From: Anaerotruncus sp.
Lineage (GTDB): Bacteria; Bacillota; Clostridia; Oscillospirales; Ruminococcaceae
Assembly: GCA_021770005.1 (NCBI GenBank)
Contig: JAETRV010000007.1
Location: 17,134 to 81,133, forward strand
DNA: 64,000 nt
Direction: 5' to 3'
Part shown: positions 1-8,079 of the stretch, piece after piece
How positions within the stretch are numbered: the stretch's first letter is position 1
Layout: each line of letters opens with the position of its first letter
Made by a program: the position numbers and the translations under genes
The notes under the pieces: generated by a model
Databases searched by the model: none
What the model saw: the letters and a program-made list of their open reading frames with translations, nothing else
Told to the model about the DNA's origin: nothing

Positions 1-862
1 CGTTAAAAATATTGCTGAAAAACCGGTCCCGGCCCGGCCCTTTCTCGGTGAACGCGGACATCTGCCACGCATCCGAAAAGATGCCCGAAACAACGGTAAT
101 CATCGTCGGCACCTTATAGGCTAGGTCATACAGCCCGTTGGCATCCGCGCTGATGAAATAGCTGACCATATACCGGTCGGAAACGTTGGTGATCCACCAG
201 AAGAGGGTGGTGGGGATCAAGGGGAGCGAAAACCGGAGCATCGAGCCTGCCACCGACCAGTCCATCCCCCGGAACCGGATATATCGGCGTAGACTCGCGA
301 CGGTGAACAGGAAGAGCGCGGAGAGTGCGTCCGAAATGATGGTCGCCAGTACATAGCCGGTGATCCCGAGCTTGAGGACCGAAAGGAAGAGGATGTTGCA
401 GGTAATCACTGTGATGATGCTGAGCACCCCGTCGAATGCATAGAGCCGCACCAGCTCCCGCGCGCGGATAAACTGGGAGCAGAGGGAGCGTAAGCAGGAG
501 GTCAGTACATAGAGGTAAATCAGGCTGGTGTAGTCGTGAATCAGCGGGATTTTGGCGATCAATGGACGGAACAGAAAAAACAACAGATAGCCGGCCGCCA
601 CCATCGTGACCCCTCCGGTAAAGACATCCCGCTTTCGGAATGTCCGATCCAAGCCATATCGAATGATCGAGTTTGCGACCCCACAGGAGACCACCGGGAT
701 TAGGAGGTTGGCCGCTTGTACGACCAGCCCGGCGGTGCCCAGCTCGTTCTCGGTGAGGATGTTGGTGTAAAACGGCACCATGAAAAAGGTCAGCAGTTTC
801 GAACTGAACATGCCGATCGCAAAGATCAAAGTATTGGAGAGGAGTTTTTTGTACTTGTCCAA
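1..862 (-). CDS. Polysaccharide/oligosaccharide flippase (Wzx/MVF-like), C-terminus cut by window edge
   Basis: Probable membrane flippase that moves lipid-linked oligosaccharide across the cytoplasmic membrane. 287 codons are visible; the rest lies left of the window. The N-terminus (MDKYKKLLSNTLIFAIGMFS) and the following regularly spaced hydrophobic segments, with short basic loops, are typical of the polysaccharide biosynthesis/RfbX family (known from the family). The start chosen is a TTG at 862, because an AAAGGA ribosome site sits about 9 bases upstream and reading in this frame stays open to the edge. It lies 40 bases downstream of, and in the same direction as, the small exporter-family gene, so the two are probably co-transcribed. 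Substrate unknown. Confidence 0.75.
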   Translation of the reverse strand, partial: MDKYKKLLSNTLIFAIGMFSSKLLTFFMVPFYTNILTENELGTAGLVVQAANLLIPVVSCGVANSIIRYGLDRTFRKRDVFTGGVTMVAAGYLLFFLFRPLIAKIPLIHDYTSLIYLYVLTSCLRSLCSQFIRARELVRLYAFDGVLSIITVITCNILFLSVLKLGITGYVLATIISDALSALFLFTVASLRRYIRFRGMDWSVAGSMLRFSLPLIPTTLFWWITNVSDRYMVSYFISADANGLYDLAYKVPTMITVVSGIFSDAWQMSAFTEKGPGRDRFFSNIFN

Positions 863-902
863 GAAGCCATATCCTTTCGGTCAGTTGATCCGGCATCCAC
901 CC

Positions 903-1403
903 TCAGAGCATCCCGAGAAAGCCAACCACACCGTATGCGCCGAGCGTCATCAGCACTCCGGCAGTCAGCACCCCGCAGGTGATGGCGAGCAGGGCATGTT
1001 TCATCCGCATATTGAGCAGGACAGCCAGTACAGCGCCCGACCACGCGCCGGTACCCGGGACCGGGATGCCGACAAACATGCACAGCCCGATTGTCTCATA
1101 ACGGGTGACCTTGTCCGCCTTGGACATCAGCCGATTTTCATAGCGGGTGACCAGCCCCGAGAGCAGCCGGGTGGTTTTGAGCCATTGGAAGATTGGCCGG
1201 CCGAGCAGCAGGACAAACGGAACTGGAATCAGATTGCCGATGATCGAGATGAGAAAAACAGTATGCCAGGGCATACCGAGGGCCGCGCCGAGCGGGATCG
1301 AGCCGCGCAGCTCGATCAGCGGCACCATTGAGACGATGAAAAGGGCGACCTCCCGCCCGGCGACCGAGAGAAAGTCAAAGAGCTGCTGCATCAGATGTTC
1401 CAT
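903..1403 (-). CDS. Small multidrug export family (COG2426, PF06695) membrane protein
   Basis: 166-residue integral membrane protein. The segment VSMVPLIELRGSIPLGAALG followed by a hydrophobic helix, and the later VGIPVPGTGAWSGAVLA, are the two signature stretches of the COG2426/PF06695 family (a family named for drug export, whose real function is poorly established). Three to four further hydrophobic helices are visible and no catalytic domain. It is preceded by a good promoter and is followed at 40 bases by the flippase gene, suggesting a two-gene transcript. The function is only a family-level statement. Confidence 0.8.
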   Translation of the reverse strand: MEHLMQQLFDFLSVAGREVALFIVSMVPLIELRGSIPLGAALGMPWHTVFLISIIGNLIPVPFVLLLGRPIFQWLKTTRLLSGLVTRYENRLMSKADKVTRYETIGLCMFVGIPVPGTGAWSGAVLAVLLNMRMKHALLAITCGVLTAGVLMTLGAYGVVGFLGML

Positions 1404-1469
1404 TGTGGTGTCCTCCGGATTTGGGAAACTTTCTATTCTTTTTGCATATCCATCTGCGTATACCCACCT

Positions 1470-1498
1470 ATTATAATAGAATTATGTGCATATTACAA
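1470..1498 (-). promoter_or_regulatory. Sigma-A type promoter for the exporter-family gene
   Basis: On the minus strand TTGTAA (1498-1493), a 17-base spacer and TATAAT (1475-1470). It lies about 70 bases upstream of the start at 1403. Seen directly by consensus match; not tested. Confidence 0.55.
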
Positions 1499-1595
1499 TC
1501 AAAACATGTAAACTTTTCCTTGTAGCTGGGCTAAAACAGGAAAAATGCGTTGAATTTGCAGGAGTGATCTGTTAAGATGAAGGAAGGATATTTTA

Positions 1596-1704
1596 GAACC
1601 TGTATTCCTAATCGGGGGATGCTGGATGGGCAGGGAATTTTTCAATACAGCAGGACGGGAAAAGGCTTGTTCAGACAGGATCAAACGGTTGTGAATACGG
1701 ATTC
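1596..1704. repeat. Repeat family A, copy 1 (long form, about 109 bp)
   Basis: Bounded by near-perfect terminal inverted repeats, AGAACCTGTATTC at the left and GAATACGGATTCT at the right. Its reverse complement aligns along its length with the copy at 63919 to the window end, including TTCACAACCGTTTGA near one end and a central TTGAAAAA, and with a shorter copy at 62674-62753. It ends 23 bases before the start of the 2-hydroxyacid dehydrogenase gene. No coding content, so it is MITE- or REP-like. Confidence 0.75.
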
Positions 1705-1727
1705 TTCGATGGAGGTCGATTGGAAGG

Positions 1728-2678
1728 ATGGAAAAGAAGAGACTCGTCATTCTGGAACCGTTGGGCGTGCCGCAAGAGCGTCTGGTGGGGATGATGCAGG
1801 AGAAGCTGGGCGACCGGGTGGAACTCGTAGCTTTTGGCGACCGGGTGGAGGATGTCCAGACCCTGATCGAGCGCAGCCGCGATGCAGATGCGGTGGTGCT
1901 CTCCAACTTCCCCTACCGGCGCGAGGTGATCGAGCACTGCCCCAACCTGAAGCTGATCTGTGTGGCATTCACCGGGGTTGACCATGTGGACCTCGAATAC
2001 TGCCGGGAGCGGGGGATTGCCGTCTGTAACTGTGCAGGCTATTCGACAGCAGCGGTGGCCGACCTCGTATTCGGGCTATTGATCGGGCTTTACCGGAGGA
2101 TTGCGGCCTGTGACCTCGCGGTACGCAGCGGCGGTACCAAAAACGGCCTGGTCGGCCCCGAGCTGGAGGGGAAAAAGTTTGGCGTGGTTGGCACCGGCGC
2201 AATCGGCTCCCGGGTGGCAGCGATTGCGAACGCGTTCGGATGCGAGGTCTACGCCTACAGCCGTACCCGGAAAGACCTGCCGGGGGTCTGTTATGTGGAT
2301 TTGGATACCCTGTTCTCGACCTGTGATGTGGTTTCGCTCCACCTGCCGCAGACCGCGCAGACCAAAGGGCTGGTGGATGCGCGCTTGATCGGATTGATGA
2401 AGCCGGAAGCGGTCCTGATTAACACCGCGCGCGGCCCGATCGTGGACAGCGCCGCCCTGGCGGACGCGCTGAAAACGGGCAGGATTGCAGGCGCTGGGGT
2501 GGACGTCTTTGAGATGGAACCGCCGGTCCCGCAAGACCATCCGCTGTTCGGCGCGCCTAACCTGCTGGCGACCCCGCATGTTGCGTTTGCGACTCATGAG
2601 TCGATGGTCAAGCGGGCGGCCATCGTGGCGGAAAACATCCGGGCATGGCTGGACGGGGAACCACAGAATCTGGTCTGA
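1728..2678 (+). CDS. D-isomer-specific 2-hydroxyacid dehydrogenase
   Basis: 316-residue NAD-dependent oxidoreductase interconverting a 2-hydroxy acid and a 2-keto acid. The Rossmann nucleotide-binding motif GTGAIGSRVA is at about residue 154. The catalytic triad of the family is present: Arg in INTARGPIVD, Glu in FEMEPPVP and His in TPHVAFAT. The N-terminal substrate domain contains VAFTGVDHVD. Length fits the phosphoglycerate dehydrogenase/glycerate dehydrogenase group without an ACT domain, so SerA-like regulation by serine is not expected. GGAGG lies 12 bases before the ATG. The MATE exporter starts 51 bases downstream, so the two may share a transcript. Substrate cannot be assigned. Confidence 0.88.
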   Translation: MEKKRLVILEPLGVPQERLVGMMQEKLGDRVELVAFGDRVEDVQTLIERSRDADAVVLSNFPYRREVIEHCPNLKLICVAFTGVDHVDLEYCRERGIAVCNCAGYSTAAVADLVFGLLIGLYRRIAACDLAVRSGGTKNGLVGPELEGKKFGVVGTGAIGSRVAAIANAFGCEVYAYSRTRKDLPGVCYVDLDTLFSTCDVVSLHLPQTAQTKGLVDARLIGLMKPEAVLINTARGPIVDSAALADALKTGRIAGAGVDVFEMEPPVPQDHPLFGAPNLLATPHVAFATHESMVKRAAIVAENIRAWLDGEPQNLV

Positions 2679-2729
2679 CCGGGCCAGCCCCATCCGGGCT
2701 GGGAGTCCAAAAAGGAGGATAAGGGACAA

Positions 2730-4109
2730 ATGGAACAAGTGGGAGCGGTAGAGAAAAACCCGCTCTGGTATGAACCGGTTGGAAAATTGCTTGTGCGGTT
2801 TGCGGTGCCGTCGATCATCAGCTTTCTGGTCAGCGCGCTTTATAACATTGTTGACCAGATTTTTATTGGACAAGGGGTCGGGATGCTCGGAAACGCCGCA
2901 ACCAATGTCGCGTTTCCGCTGACCACCATCAGTACCTCGATTGCGCTGTTGATCGGGGTGGGCGCTGCCTCCAATTTCAATCTCGAACAGGGGCGGGGCA
3001 ACCAGGAACGCGCCGCGCAGATTGTGGGAAGCGGGATTGCGATGCTGGCGCTCTGCGGGATTGCGCTTGCCGCGGTTGTCCTGCTTTTTCTGGACCCGCT
3101 GCTGCATCTATTTGGGGCGACTGAGGAGGTGTTTCCCTATGCGCGGTCGTACACCGGCATTACTGCGTTCGGAATCCCGCTGCTCCTCTTCACCACCGGC
3201 GGCAGCCATATGATTCGCGCCGATGGCAGTCCCCGCTATGCGATGTATTGTATGCTCTCGGGCGCGCTTCTGAACACGGTCCTCGATCCGCTGTTCATCT
3301 TCCGGCTGGATATGGGGATTGCGGGCGCCGCGCTGGCGACCGTCCTCGGGCAGGCCGTTTCAGCGGGTATGGCGGTTTCCTATTTCCCTCGGTTCCGGTC
3401 GGTGCGGATCACCTGGCGGCTGCTCTGTCCGCGCGGGGACTGCGTGCGGGCAATCGCTGCACTGGGAGCCGCGGCTTGCTTTAACCAGCTCGCGATGACG
3501 TTGGTGCAGATTACGATGAACAATACGCTGACCTTCTATGGGGCGCTCTCCGACTACGGGCGGAATATCCCGTTGGCCTGTGTGGGCGTGATCTCCAAGG
3601 TCAATGTGGTGCTGATGGCGTTTATCATCGGCACCGCACAGGGCTGCCAGCCAATCTGTGGGTTCAACTACGGCGCGAAAAACTATCCGCGTGTGAAAAA
3701 GACCTACCTGACCGCGGCTGTGGTGGTCACTGCAATCAGTACGGCGGCGTTTCTCTGCTTCCAACTCTTTCCCCGCCAGATTGTCGCCATCTTCGGGGAG
3801 GGAAGCGAAGCCTATTTCCTTTTTGCGGAACGATATTTCCGCATCTATATGCTGCTGGTCTTTCTCAACGGCATCCAGCCTCTGACCGCCAACTTTTTCA
3901 CCTCGATCGGAAAGGCCAAGATGGGGATACTGATGTCGATGACCCGGCAGATTCTCTTCCTGCTCCCGTTGATCGTGATTTTTCCCCGCTTTTTCGGAAT
4001 CGATGGGGTGATGTATGCAGGCCCGATTGCTGACGGGGTAGCTGCTGTGCTTGCCGCTTTTCTGGCGGGACGCGAGCTGCACCGGATGGGAAATTCGGAA
4101 AGCGCCTGA
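2730..4109 (+). CDS. MATE family efflux transporter
   Basis: 459-residue polytopic membrane protein with about 12 predicted helices in two similar halves. The N-terminal stretch FAVPSIISFLVSALYNIVDQ and the following GQGVGMLGNAATNVAFP are hallmarks of MATE (NorM/DinF) cation-coupled drug or metabolite antiporters. AAGGAGG sits 12 bases ahead of the ATG. It follows the dehydrogenase gene directly and is closed by a strong bidirectional terminator. Substrate unknown. Confidence 0.9.
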   Translation: MEQVGAVEKNPLWYEPVGKLLVRFAVPSIISFLVSALYNIVDQIFIGQGVGMLGNAATNVAFPLTTISTSIALLIGVGAASNFNLEQGRGNQERAAQIVGSGIAMLALCGIALAAVVLLFLDPLLHLFGATEEVFPYARSYTGITAFGIPLLLFTTGGSHMIRADGSPRYAMYCMLSGALLNTVLDPLFIFRLDMGIAGAALATVLGQAVSAGMAVSYFPRFRSVRITWRLLCPRGDCVRAIAALGAAACFNQLAMTLVQITMNNTLTFYGALSDYGRNIPLACVGVISKVNVVLMAFIIGTAQGCQPICGFNYGAKNYPRVKKTYLTAAVVVTAISTAAFLCFQLFPRQIVAIFGEGSEAYFLFAERYFRIYMLLVFLNGIQPLTANFFTSIGKAKMGILMSMTRQILFLLPLIVIFPRFFGIDGVMYAGPIADGVAAVLAAFLAGRELHRMGNSESA

Positions 4110-4177
4110 AGATTGGTTGCGGCTCGCAGCCAAAGGCAGAGGGAATCCTTTCTTCAAAAGTTTTACACGATTTTTTC

Positions 4178-4230
4178 AAAGAACCCCTGGGAGCCGCCTA
4201 CCCGGCAGTTCCCAGGGGTTCTTTCTTCTT
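4178..4230. terminator. Bidirectional intrinsic terminator
   Basis: AAAGAACCCCTGGGA (4178-4192) pairs perfectly with TCCCAGGGGTTCTTT (4210-4224). It is followed by T-rich sequence on the plus strand, and by a run of T on the minus strand (A-rich on plus before 4180). It serves the convergent MATE and D-glutamate cyclase-like genes. Confidence 0.85.
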
Positions 4231-4241
4231 CCGAGGGGAGG

Positions 4242-5147
4242 TCAATGGGATACCCCAGCAGGGACACGGGATAGGATCTCCCGCATGGTCGCGTTGGTGA
4301 GATCCTGCAAAAGCCCCAGATGGAACGCCAAAGGGATGCCGTCGACCGAGCGGGCGGGGACCTTCGATGGTCCATCCACCGCCCCAGCCCGAAGGACCGC
4401 ATCCAGCATCCGGGTTTCCTCCTCGGCAGTGGGGAGCAGCAGTTTGCCGCAGCCGACCGACAGGAGCGCGGAAAGCCCCCAGCCCCACCAGTTGGATACC
4501 CCTGCTACGAGGGCATAGCTGCCCGCGAGGTCGGCGCAGATTGCCGCCCCGTTCGGCACCGATTCTTCAATCCAATCCCGCAGGCCGCCCATCCCGAGCT
4601 CGTTGCCGCCGTCGCCGATCCCGATCGTGACCACCCCGCTTTGGGTCGCAAGGGAGAAGAGCGGGTCGGTGTCCGCCACCATCGCGTCGATCCATTCCCC
4701 ATGCATATTGTGGAAATGCCCATCACGCGCCTTTCCCGGCCGTTCGAGCGCGACCAGATGGGTGGGCGCAAATTCAGCAAGCAATGATGCAGCGGCATGG
4801 TCAGGCGCTGTCTGCGGGAACTGGATGAGCCGGACCTCCGGTGCGCGGATATCCAGTGCTGCCCGCACCAGCGGAAACGAAACGGAGTCGGTCACCACGC
4901 AGACCTCTCCCCCAATTGCGGCGAGCGCGGCAGCGAGGTTGGCGGTTCCCGAGGGGCCGTCGGTCTCCCCACGCACGCCTAACGCCCCGCCGCAGGGAAT
5001 CGAAAAGCCGGTGAGCAATAGCGTGCGTTTGGCCTCGGACAGTGTTTCCACAACCGCATCCGCCAAAAGCAAGGGGATTTTTGCGGACAGACCGCGTCCG
5101 CCCGGGTCCTGCTGCATCAACCTGCAAACCTGTTCTGAAAATTTCAT
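4242..5147 (-). CDS. D-glutamate cyclase-like protein (DUF4392, PF14336)
   Basis: 301 residues. The family's C-terminal D-glutamate cyclase domain (established in a mammalian protein that converts D-glutamate to 5-oxo-D-proline) is recognised by ETDGPSGTANLAAAL near the start and IGIGDGGNELGMGG near the middle. The ATG at 5147 is chosen over a longer open frame because GGAGGG lies 9 bases upstream and conserved sequence begins just after it. A stand-alone bacterial form of this domain is common in Clostridia. The gene has its own promoter and a leader containing a terminator hairpin. Exact substrate in this bacterium is inferred, not shown. Confidence 0.8.
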   Translation of the reverse strand: MKFSEQVCRLMQQDPGGRGLSAKIPLLLADAVVETLSEAKRTLLLTGFSIPCGGALGVRGETDGPSGTANLAAALAAIGGEVCVVTDSVSFPLVRAALDIRAPEVRLIQFPQTAPDHAAASLLAEFAPTHLVALERPGKARDGHFHNMHGEWIDAMVADTDPLFSLATQSGVVTIGIGDGGNELGMGGLRDWIEESVPNGAAICADLAGSYALVAGVSNWWGWGLSALLSVGCGKLLLPTAEEETRMLDAVLRAGAVDGPSKVPARSVDGIPLAFHLGLLQDLTNATMREILSRVPAGVSH

Positions 5148-5172
5148 GTGAAACCCTCCGCCGGGCGGGAAA

Positions 5173-5214
5173 CAAAAAAGACCCACCCAATTTTTTAAAA
5201 AAATTCGTGGATCT
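5173..5214 (-). terminator. Terminator/attenuator hairpin in the leader of the D-glutamate cyclase-like gene
   Basis: On the minus strand AGATCCAC pairs with GTGGGTCT (one wobble), with an inner AATTTTTT/AAAAAATT stem, and six T follow. It sits between a consensus promoter (5310-5282) and the ribosome site of the gene starting at 5147. It could also stop readthrough from the DUF4363 gene. Confidence 0.7.
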
Positions 5215-5281
5215 TGTCTATGTTGAGGACAGCTGGGAAAGCGCCCCGATAAACAAAAGAATTTTATTTTTTCTATCTCAC

Positions 5282-5310
5282 AATATACCATTATATTCCG
5301 GAGCTGTCAA
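5282..5310 (-). promoter_or_regulatory. Sigma-A promoter upstream of the attenuator-like leader
   Basis: Minus-strand TTGACA (5310-5305), 17-base spacer, TATATT (5287-5282). The predicted transcript has a leader of roughly 130 nucleotides before the D-glutamate cyclase-like start codon. Confidence 0.65.
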
Positions 5311-5311
5311 G

Positions 5312-5692
5312 TCAGAAGATGTTTTTCAGGTTGGGGATTTCCGACTCCCAGATGTGATAGATTAGCTCCTGAATCCGCTCGGTCTCGGCAGCGAGTTCGG
5401 GATACTGCTCGTAAAGCGCGAGCGCGGGCAAGCGCGCCACCGCTCCGGTCAGGATGTCCAGCTCGTCGTGGTGGACATAGTGGATCATGATCTCCTCGTT
5501 GCGGTGCCATTCGAGCTGAAACTGTGCGGTCAGCTCTTTGAGCTGATCGGCCTCCTGTTTGTCGATTGCGTCGGAAATCTGTTCCAGTGTTGTTTCCATC
5601 TGGTTGGCAGCGCGGGTGAGATGCCAGAGCGAAAGCCCGCTGAACCCCCAGACCAATATCAACACGCACAGTGCAATCCAGAGCCGTTTCAT
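5312..5692 (-). CDS. DUF4363 family membrane-anchored protein
   Basis: 126 residues. It begins with a single hydrophobic helix (IALCVLILVWGFSGLSLWHL) followed by a predicted helical extracytoplasmic domain rich in Glu, Gln and Leu, as in the DUF4363 family. The ATG at 5692 is preferred to an upstream in-frame start because GGAGGCAGGGAG precedes it and the signal anchor then lies at the N-terminus. It overlaps the DUF421 gene stop by 4 bases, giving translational coupling. DUF421 and DUF4363 genes are often adjacent in Clostridia. Function unknown; a role as partner of the DUF421 protein is inferred from linkage. Confidence 0.75.
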   Translation of the reverse strand: MKRLWIALCVLILVWGFSGLSLWHLTRAANQMETTLEQISDAIDKQEADQLKELTAQFQLEWHRNEEIMIHYVHHDELDILTGAVARLPALALYEQYPELAAETERIQELIYHIWESEIPNLKNIF

Positions 5693-6396
5693 CTCCCTGC
5701 CTCCTTCCGTTTTGCCGGACATTTGTCCACCGGCACGATCAGGTAATCCGCCTGCCGGTTGCAGGTCATCAGAAAGATATCCTTGGTATTGTACCCGTGG
5801 TCGGTCACTGTCTTTTCCAGCCATTCATAGCGGAGGTTGCAGTATTTCAGGCCGCTGTCGATCACCACCCCGTCGCTGATGATGACCACCGGCGGTGCAG
5901 AGTCAGCTGGCTGTCCCTCGATCCCCAGCGTTTTGGCGGTGAGCGGCTGCGCCTCAAACTTCTGGTAGACACTGAGCTGGCCGGTGGTCTCGACAATCGC
6001 AAAGGCGACGTCCCGGATATCGAAGATGTTGTTCCCGCGCAGCTGCTCCATCATGTCGTCGATCGTAAACCGCAGCTCTTTGAGCTCCCGCTGGTCAATC
6101 TTCCCATCCCGGATAATCACCCGTGGGGTGCCCGAGATGATCCGGCGGGCGGCTTTGGATTTGAGGGTGAGTGCCGACACGATCACATCAAAAATCACGA
6201 GGGTAAGGATCGGGATGACGCCGCCCATCAGCGGGACGTTGGAATCCTCGATCGACATGGTTGCGATATTCGAAACCATAATGGTCACGACCAGTTCAGA
6301 CGGTTGGAGCTGCCCGAGCTGGCGTTTCCCCATCAGGCGCAGGCCGGCGATGATGATCACATAAACAATCAGCACCCGGAAAAATACGATGAACAT
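5689..6396 (-). CDS. DUF421 domain membrane protein (YetF/YcaP family)
   Basis: 235 residues. Three N-terminal membrane helices include GLRLMGKRQLGQLQPSELVV, the family signature, followed by a soluble domain with PRVIIRDGKIDQRELKELRF typical of DUF421 (YetF-like). Members are found in many spore formers; several Bacillus homologues are expressed late in sporulation (family knowledge), but molecular function is not established. It is first in a two-gene unit with DUF4363 and is divergent from the gerA operon 130 bases away. Confidence 0.85.
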   Translation of the reverse strand: MFIVFFRVLIVYVIIIAGLRLMGKRQLGQLQPSELVVTIMVSNIATMSIEDSNVPLMGGVIPILTLVIFDVIVSALTLKSKAARRIISGTPRVIIRDGKIDQRELKELRFTIDDMMEQLRGNNIFDIRDVAFAIVETTGQLSVYQKFEAQPLTAKTLGIEGQPADSAPPVVIISDGVVIDSGLKYCNLRYEWLEKTVTDHGYNTKDIFLMTCNRQADYLIVPVDKCPAKRKEAGR

Positions 6397-6458
6397 GGAA
6401 ACGATCGACCTCCTATCGCAGTTCGGTGATAAAAACTAGTTTGCACAGGAAGTTTTGC

Positions 6459-6488
6459 GGATATTCGGCGCCGGTTGCCGGTATACTA
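6459..6488 (+). promoter_or_regulatory. Candidate forespore (sigma-G-like) promoter of the gerA operon
   Basis: GGATA (6459-6463), an 18-base spacer and TATACTA (6482-6488) resemble the Bacillus sigma-G pattern of a GnATR -35 and a CATnnTA -10 at 18 bases. There is no good sigma-A -35. The fit agrees with germination receptor genes being forespore-expressed in studied species. Confidence 0.45.
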
Positions 6489-6525
6489 AAAACATTCTCA
6501 ATGTCTGAAAAAGGGATGCATGGTT

Positions 6526-8079
6526 ATGAAGATTACAGAGATGTTTAAAAGACGCCCGGCCGCACCGGAAAGCGCCTACCAGCCGCCGCAGCCGGATGCC
6601 GGTCTGGACAGAAAACTCGCGCCCACCCTGCAACAGCGGTTATCCGATCTGCGGGAGATGGTGGGGAATACCGGCGACCTGATCGTCAACGAGCTTGCGG
6701 TCTGCGGGATCGACTGCGCGGTGGTGATGTGCGAGGGCATGGTGGCCACCGCTGTATTCGCCGAACTGTTTGCCGAGCCGCTCACCGCCCTCCGGCTCGA
6801 CCAGCCGACCCCTGAAAAACTGCTCGGATGGGTACGCCACCAGTCGCTGCTTGCCCCCGACCAGAAGGAATTCCATACCTACGGCGACCTGACCCGGTTC
6901 ATCATGTCGGGCTTTGTAGTGCTGCTGGCGGAAGGGGTCGAGCCGGGGCTGGCGTTCGGAATCCAGGGGTATGACGGGCGTTCGGTCTCAGAACCGGCAG
7001 GTGAATCCAACGAGCGCGGCTCCCGCGAGGGATTCATCGAAAAACTGCGCCCCAACCTATCGCTGGTGCGGCGGCGGCTAAAATCCGCCGACCTCACCTT
7101 TGAGATGGTCAACTTCGGGGTGAAGAGCCGCACCGACGGTGCGCTTGTCTATCTGCGCGGGGCGGTCTCCCCCGAATTGCTGGAGGAGGTGCGCCGCCGC
7201 CTTTCACAGGTCAAAATCGATGTGGTGCTCGAGAGCGGCTACCTCCAACCGTTTCTGGATTCCAAACCCCTCTCGATCTTTTCCGGGGTGGGGTATACCG
7301 AACGCCCGGACACCCTCTGCGCCAAGGTGTCGGAGGGGCGGATCGGCCTGCTGGTCGATGGTACCCCCTACGCCTTGATCGTCCCCTATCTGTTCAACGA
7401 GCATTTCCAGAGCTTCGACGACTATGCCCACCGGCCCTATTTTGCCACCTTCATCCGCTGGCTGAAATATGCGGCGTTCCTGTTCTCGTTCCTGCTGCCG
7501 GGGCTGTATGTGGGGCTTGGGAGCTTCCATCCCGAGCTGCTGCCCAAAAACCTGCTGCTCAAGCTGGCGCAGAGCGAAGCGGTGACCCCGCTGCCGCTGA
7601 TGTTTGAAGCGCTGCTCATCTTTTTTATCTATGAGATCATGCGGGAGGCGGGGCTGCGGATGCCCAAATCGGTCGGGCACGCGGTAAGCATTGTCGGCGC
7701 GCTGGTGATCGGGGATGCGGCGGTCACCGCCGGGTTGATCGGCGCTCCCATGGTCCTGCTCGTCGCTATGACCGCCATCAGCTCGTTTGTGGTCCCAAGC
7801 CTGTATGAGCCGGTCACCCTGCTGCGGTTCGGGTTCATCCTGATCGGCGGGATCGCCGGGTTGTTTGGGATCGTGCTTGCGCTCTGTGCGGTACTCGCCA
7901 ACCTGTGCGCGATCAACCCGCTCGGTGTCCCGGCCACCAGCCCTGCCGCACCGTTTTCCCTCTACGCGATGCGGGATGTCCTCTTCCGGGTGGGGTGGAA
8001 AACCCTATCCCAAGAGGATCTGCGGATACAGGGCTTGACCGGAAGTGACCTGAAAGGGGAGGACGCCGATGGAGAATAA
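6526..8079 (+). CDS. gerAA: Spore germination receptor A subunit (GerAA family)
   Basis: About 517 residues. A large N-terminal hydrophilic domain (to about residue 300) includes EGVEPGLAFGIQGYDGRSVS and REGFIEKLRPNLSLVRRR, matching the conserved GerAA core (E-P-x-x-E/R-G-x-R-x-G-F-x-E in the family). It is followed by four to five membrane helices including SFLLPGLYVGLGSFHPELLP. It would sit in the spore inner membrane as part of the nutrient germination receptor. ATG at 6526 has AAGGG 10 bases upstream; ATG at 6520 is an alternative. It overlaps the B subunit gene by 11 bases. Nutrient ligand unknown. Confidence 0.9.
   Translation: MKITEMFKRRPAAPESAYQPPQPDAGLDRKLAPTLQQRLSDLREMVGNTGDLIVNELAVCGIDCAVVMCEGMVATAVFAELFAEPLTALRLDQPTPEKLLGWVRHQSLLAPDQKEFHTYGDLTRFIMSGFVVLLAEGVEPGLAFGIQGYDGRSVSEPAGESNERGSREGFIEKLRPNLSLVRRRLKSADLTFEMVNFGVKSRTDGALVYLRGAVSPELLEEVRRRLSQVKIDVVLESGYLQPFLDSKPLSIFSGVGYTERPDTLCAKVSEGRIGLLVDGTPYALIVPYLFNEHFQSFDDYAHRPYFATFIRWLKYAAFLFSFLLPGLYVGLGSFHPELLPKNLLLKLAQSEAVTPLPLMFEALLIFFIYEIMREAGLRMPKSVGHAVSIVGALVIGDAAVTAGLIGAPMVLLVAMTAISSFVVPSLYEPVTLLRFGFILIGGIAGLFGIVLALCAVLANLCAINPLGVPATSPAAPFSLYAMRDVLFRVGWKTLSQEDLRIQGLTGSDLKGEDADGE

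Noticed and set aside
5173..5214. T-box because of GGGTGG in the leader on the minus strand
   Set aside because: The rest of the T-box consensus (ACCGCG after it, stem I features) is missing, and the downstream gene is not of a T-box type.
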